DNA of 7,148 nt, from positions 1 to 7,148 of the forward strand of contig JABFWJ010000452.1 in the NCBI GenBank assembly GCA_013362295.1. The letters run 5' to 3'. Origin of the DNA: Thermoleophilia bacterium. GTDB lineage: Bacteria; Actinomycetota; Thermoleophilia; Gaiellales; Gaiellaceae. The position numbers were made by a program, and so were the translations under genes. Numbering within the stretch: the stretch's first letter is position 1; the number at the start of each line of letters is the position of its first letter. Of the stretch, positions 5,775 through 7,148 are shown piece after piece. The notes under the pieces are model-generated. The model was not told the origin of the DNA and did no database searches. It saw only the letters and a list, made by a program, of their open reading frames with translations.

Positions 5775-6713
5775 CGCGGCGCGCCACCGCTCGCCGAGCA
5801 CGTGGCGGCTCGCACGTTCCGCGTACACCTGCTTCCCGCGCGCGGCGATCGAGCGGCGACGCTCCTCGTCCGTTGCGAGCGATCGCACGGCGGCGGCGAC
5901 CGCCCCCGCATCTTCAGGCGGGACGAGGACCGCGGAGTCGTCGTCGAGCAACTCCCGCGCCGCGGCTGTGTCGGCCGTGACGACCGGCGCTCCGGTCGCG
6001 AGCGCGTCGAAGACCGCCGCGGGGATCGCGCGCGACTCGCGAAAGCCGCCGAGGACGATTCCCGCATGCGCAAAAGCGAGGCCGCGATCGTGCGCGGCGA
6101 GCTCGGACGCGTCTACGATCCGGACCGGCACCTCGGGGACGAGCTCCGCCGCGGCCTCCACGACCTCGTGCGAGCGGTCGGCGACGTGGAGCGCGGAGAA
6201 CGGGTAGGCCGGCGCCCACGTCTCGCAGAACACATCCTCGTCGGAGCCGAGAAAGATCACCGCGGTCGTTCCTGCGCCGAGCTCCTCGAGGTACGCGGCC
6301 TCCGCCTGCGTGCCGCAGACGACGAGGTCGGGCAATCGCAAGGCGCGCGCATCGACCGCGCGCAGGACGGTCGCTGCGGCGGAGCGTGCGCGGAACCTGC
6401 TTCTGACCTCGACGAGCTCGTCCTCGAGCGACAGGACCGCGTCGAAGACGAGCCGGTGGTTGCGCGCCACCCGCCGGGCGCGGGGCACGTCGAAATGGCC
6501 CGGGTAGCCGACGATGACGACGTCGAAGTCGCGGCCCTGAGGGGCGCTCAGCCGGGTCTCCACCCCGAGCACGCCCAGGGCGCCGCGCCATCCCCCGCGA
6601 CGCACCGGCACCTGCCGCTCGACGACTTCGACGCCGGCCGCGCGCAGCGCGGCGATCGCGTTGACGTTCCGCGGATGGTCGCGGTCATACGTGCCGAAGT
6701 AGAGCGCCCTCAC
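5748..6713 (-). CDS. GT-B fold glycosyltransferase (GT4-like), 321 aa
   Basis: Soluble-looking glycosyltransferase. The N-terminal half begins RALYFGTYDRDHPRNVNAIAAL (2-23), a GT-B start in which a glycine-containing loop follows the first strand. Then come DFDVVIVGYPGHFDVPRAR (62-80), LVFDAVLSLED (88-98) and LVVCGTQAEAAYLEELG (130-146), an acceptor-domain pattern common in GT4-like enzymes. The C-terminal half has FRESRAIPAAVFDALATGAPVVTADTAAARELL (224-256), the nucleotide-sugar binding region, where D236 sits at the usual second Glu of the motif. The usual strand-loop element after VFCETW (161-166) seems shortened, so the protein is smaller than typical members. Sugar and acceptor are unknown. 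GTG 6713 is chosen because the protein starts with the first beta strand and overlaps the upstream gene's TGA by 4 nt (GTGA); longer starts up to 7097 only read through that gene's Thr-rich tail out of frame. Confidence 0.85.
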   Translation of the reverse strand: MRALYFGTYDRDHPRNVNAIAALRAAGVEVVERQVPVRRGGWRGALGVLGVETRLSAPQGRDFDVVIVGYPGHFDVPRARRVARNHRLVFDAVLSLEDELVEVRSRFRARSAAATVLRAVDARALRLPDLVVCGTQAEAAYLEELGAGTTAVIFLGSDEDVFCETWAPAYPFSALHVADRSHEVVEAAAELVPEVPVRIVDASELAAHDRGLAFAHAGIVLGGFRESRAIPAAVFDALATGAPVVTADTAAARELLDDDSAVLVPPEDAGAVAAAVRSLATDEERRRSIAARGKQVYAERASRHVLGERWRAALHGDALRE

Positions 6714-7148
6714 GGGGTCGGCAGCGTGACCGTCGTGGGCGTCGTGTCGGTCGTCGTCGGGAGGACGGTCGTTGTCGGCAGGACGGTCGTGGTCGGCGGC
6801 GGCGCGACCGTCGTCGTGGGGAGAACCGTCGGCGGGGTCGGCGGGAGCGGCGCCGTGGTCACGCGGTGGGTGGTCGTCGGGGCGGCCGTCGTCGTCGGCG
6901 CGGTCGTGGTCGTCGGTGCCGCGGCCGTCGTCGGCGCGACGGTTGTCGGGTGCGTTCTGGCCGCGGCCGGAACGCTCGGGATGCTGAGGGCGGGCAGCGG
7001 GCTCGTCGTCGGCGCCTTGTCGTTTCCCGTCCGCGTCACGACGAGCGCGAGCGCGACGCCGGCCCCGAGCAGCGCCACGACGAGCGGCAGGAGCCACGCC
7101 CGATTGCGACGGCGGTGCGCCGGCACGGCCGGGCGCAGCACCTGCGTC
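6710..7148 (-). CDS. Membrane-anchored protein with Thr/Pro-rich tail, C-terminal part (kinase-like context possible), cut by the window edge
   Basis: The frame is open to the right edge, so GTG 7141 is probably internal. Visible from the edge: a short stretch reading TQVLRPAVPAH, a basic cluster (RRRNR at 10-14 counted from GTG 7141), one membrane helix (about 15-36, LLPLVVALLGAGVALALVV), then about 105 residues almost wholly Thr, Pro, Ala and Val, with APTTT and VLPTTT units, ending in TLPTP. The topology is inside-to-outside with a wall-spanning or cell-surface tail. In actinobacteria this layout, including a TQVL-like segment before the basic cluster, is common at the C-terminus of Ser/Thr protein kinases of the PknB type; that identity is a guess because no kinase motif lies in the window. 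It could also be another single-pass envelope protein. Its stop overlaps the start of the downstream glycosyltransferase gene by 4 nt. Confidence 0.6.
   Translation of the reverse strand, partial: TQVLRPAVPAHRRRNRAWLLPLVVALLGAGVALALVVTRTGNDKAPTTSPLPALSIPSVPAAARTHPTTVAPTTAAAPTTTTAPTTTAAPTTTHRVTTAPLPPTPPTVLPTTTVAPPPTTTVLPTTTVLPTTTDTTPTTVTLPTP
6749..6964 (-). repeat. Degenerate tandem repeats coding for APTTT and VLPTTT units
   Basis: On the minus strand this tract holds short imperfect repeats. The VLPTTT unit occurs three times (residues 106-111, 120-125 and 126-131 from GTG 7141; about 6749-6826), the last two directly adjacent as 18-bp copies. Upstream are three APTTT-type units (75-91). 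The DNA shows repeated GTCGTCGG and GGACGGTCGT words on the plus strand. The copies differ at third positions, so they are old or maintained at protein level; the number of units probably varies. Confidence 0.6.

Noticed and set aside
5914..6591. Minus-strand open frame of 225 codons inside the glycosyltransferase gene
   Set aside because: Arg/Pro/Gly-rich shadow frame; the real frame has GT-B motifs.
6714..7097. N-terminal extension of the leftward glycosyltransferase to 7097
   Set aside because: The added residues are Asp/Arg/Ala-rich out-of-frame translation of the Thr-rich tail gene; the fold starts at GTG 6713.

Overview
The window is a compact, GC-rich stretch with strong G/C preference at third codon positions. 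The gene content (BFN/DUF151 nuclease-family protein, DUF2203 protein, MptB-like mannosyltransferase, Thr/Pro-rich membrane proteins) and GTG starts point to an actinobacterium. A Thermoleophilia/Gaiellales-type lineage is my guess from memory of such genomes, not something the sequence proves. I see no tRNA, rRNA, CRISPR array, insertion sequence or phage gene.

Layout: (1) The left edge holds the 3' end of a rightward bifunctional-nuclease-family gene, ending at 277. (2) A leftward pair follows: a CPBP-family membrane protease (1249-566), then 9 nt later a small AroQ-type chorismate mutase (556-290). The mutase runs convergently into the nuclease-family gene with only 12 nt between the stops. 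(3) A rightward, tightly packed run covers 1230-5774: DUF2203 protein, 6-nt gap, MscS-type channel, 4-nt overlap, bifunctional class A penicillin-binding protein, then an MptB-like polytopic glycosyltransferase. (4) A leftward pair enters from the right edge: the C-terminal part of a single-pass membrane protein with a Thr/Pro-rich tail (kinase-like context, not proven), overlapping by 4 nt a small GT-B-type glycosyltransferase (6713-5748). That gene's 3' end overlaps the mannosyltransferase gene by 27 bp.

Function: the right two thirds of the window is mainly about the cell envelope: peptidoglycan polymerisation and cross-linking, a tension-gated channel, lipid-linked sugar transfer, a second glycosyltransferase, and a wall-spanning tail.

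Two places deserve attention. At 1214-1263 two divergent genes overlap at their 5' ends, and each has a TANNNT hexamer exactly 8 nt before its start codon, as expected for two leaderless promoters buried in each other's coding sequence. At 4596-4808 the mannosyltransferase frame continues upstream through two clear membrane segments but has no ATG, GTG or TTG to start them. I did not find a convincing undescribed multi-gene system; most of the window is ordinary housekeeping and envelope content.
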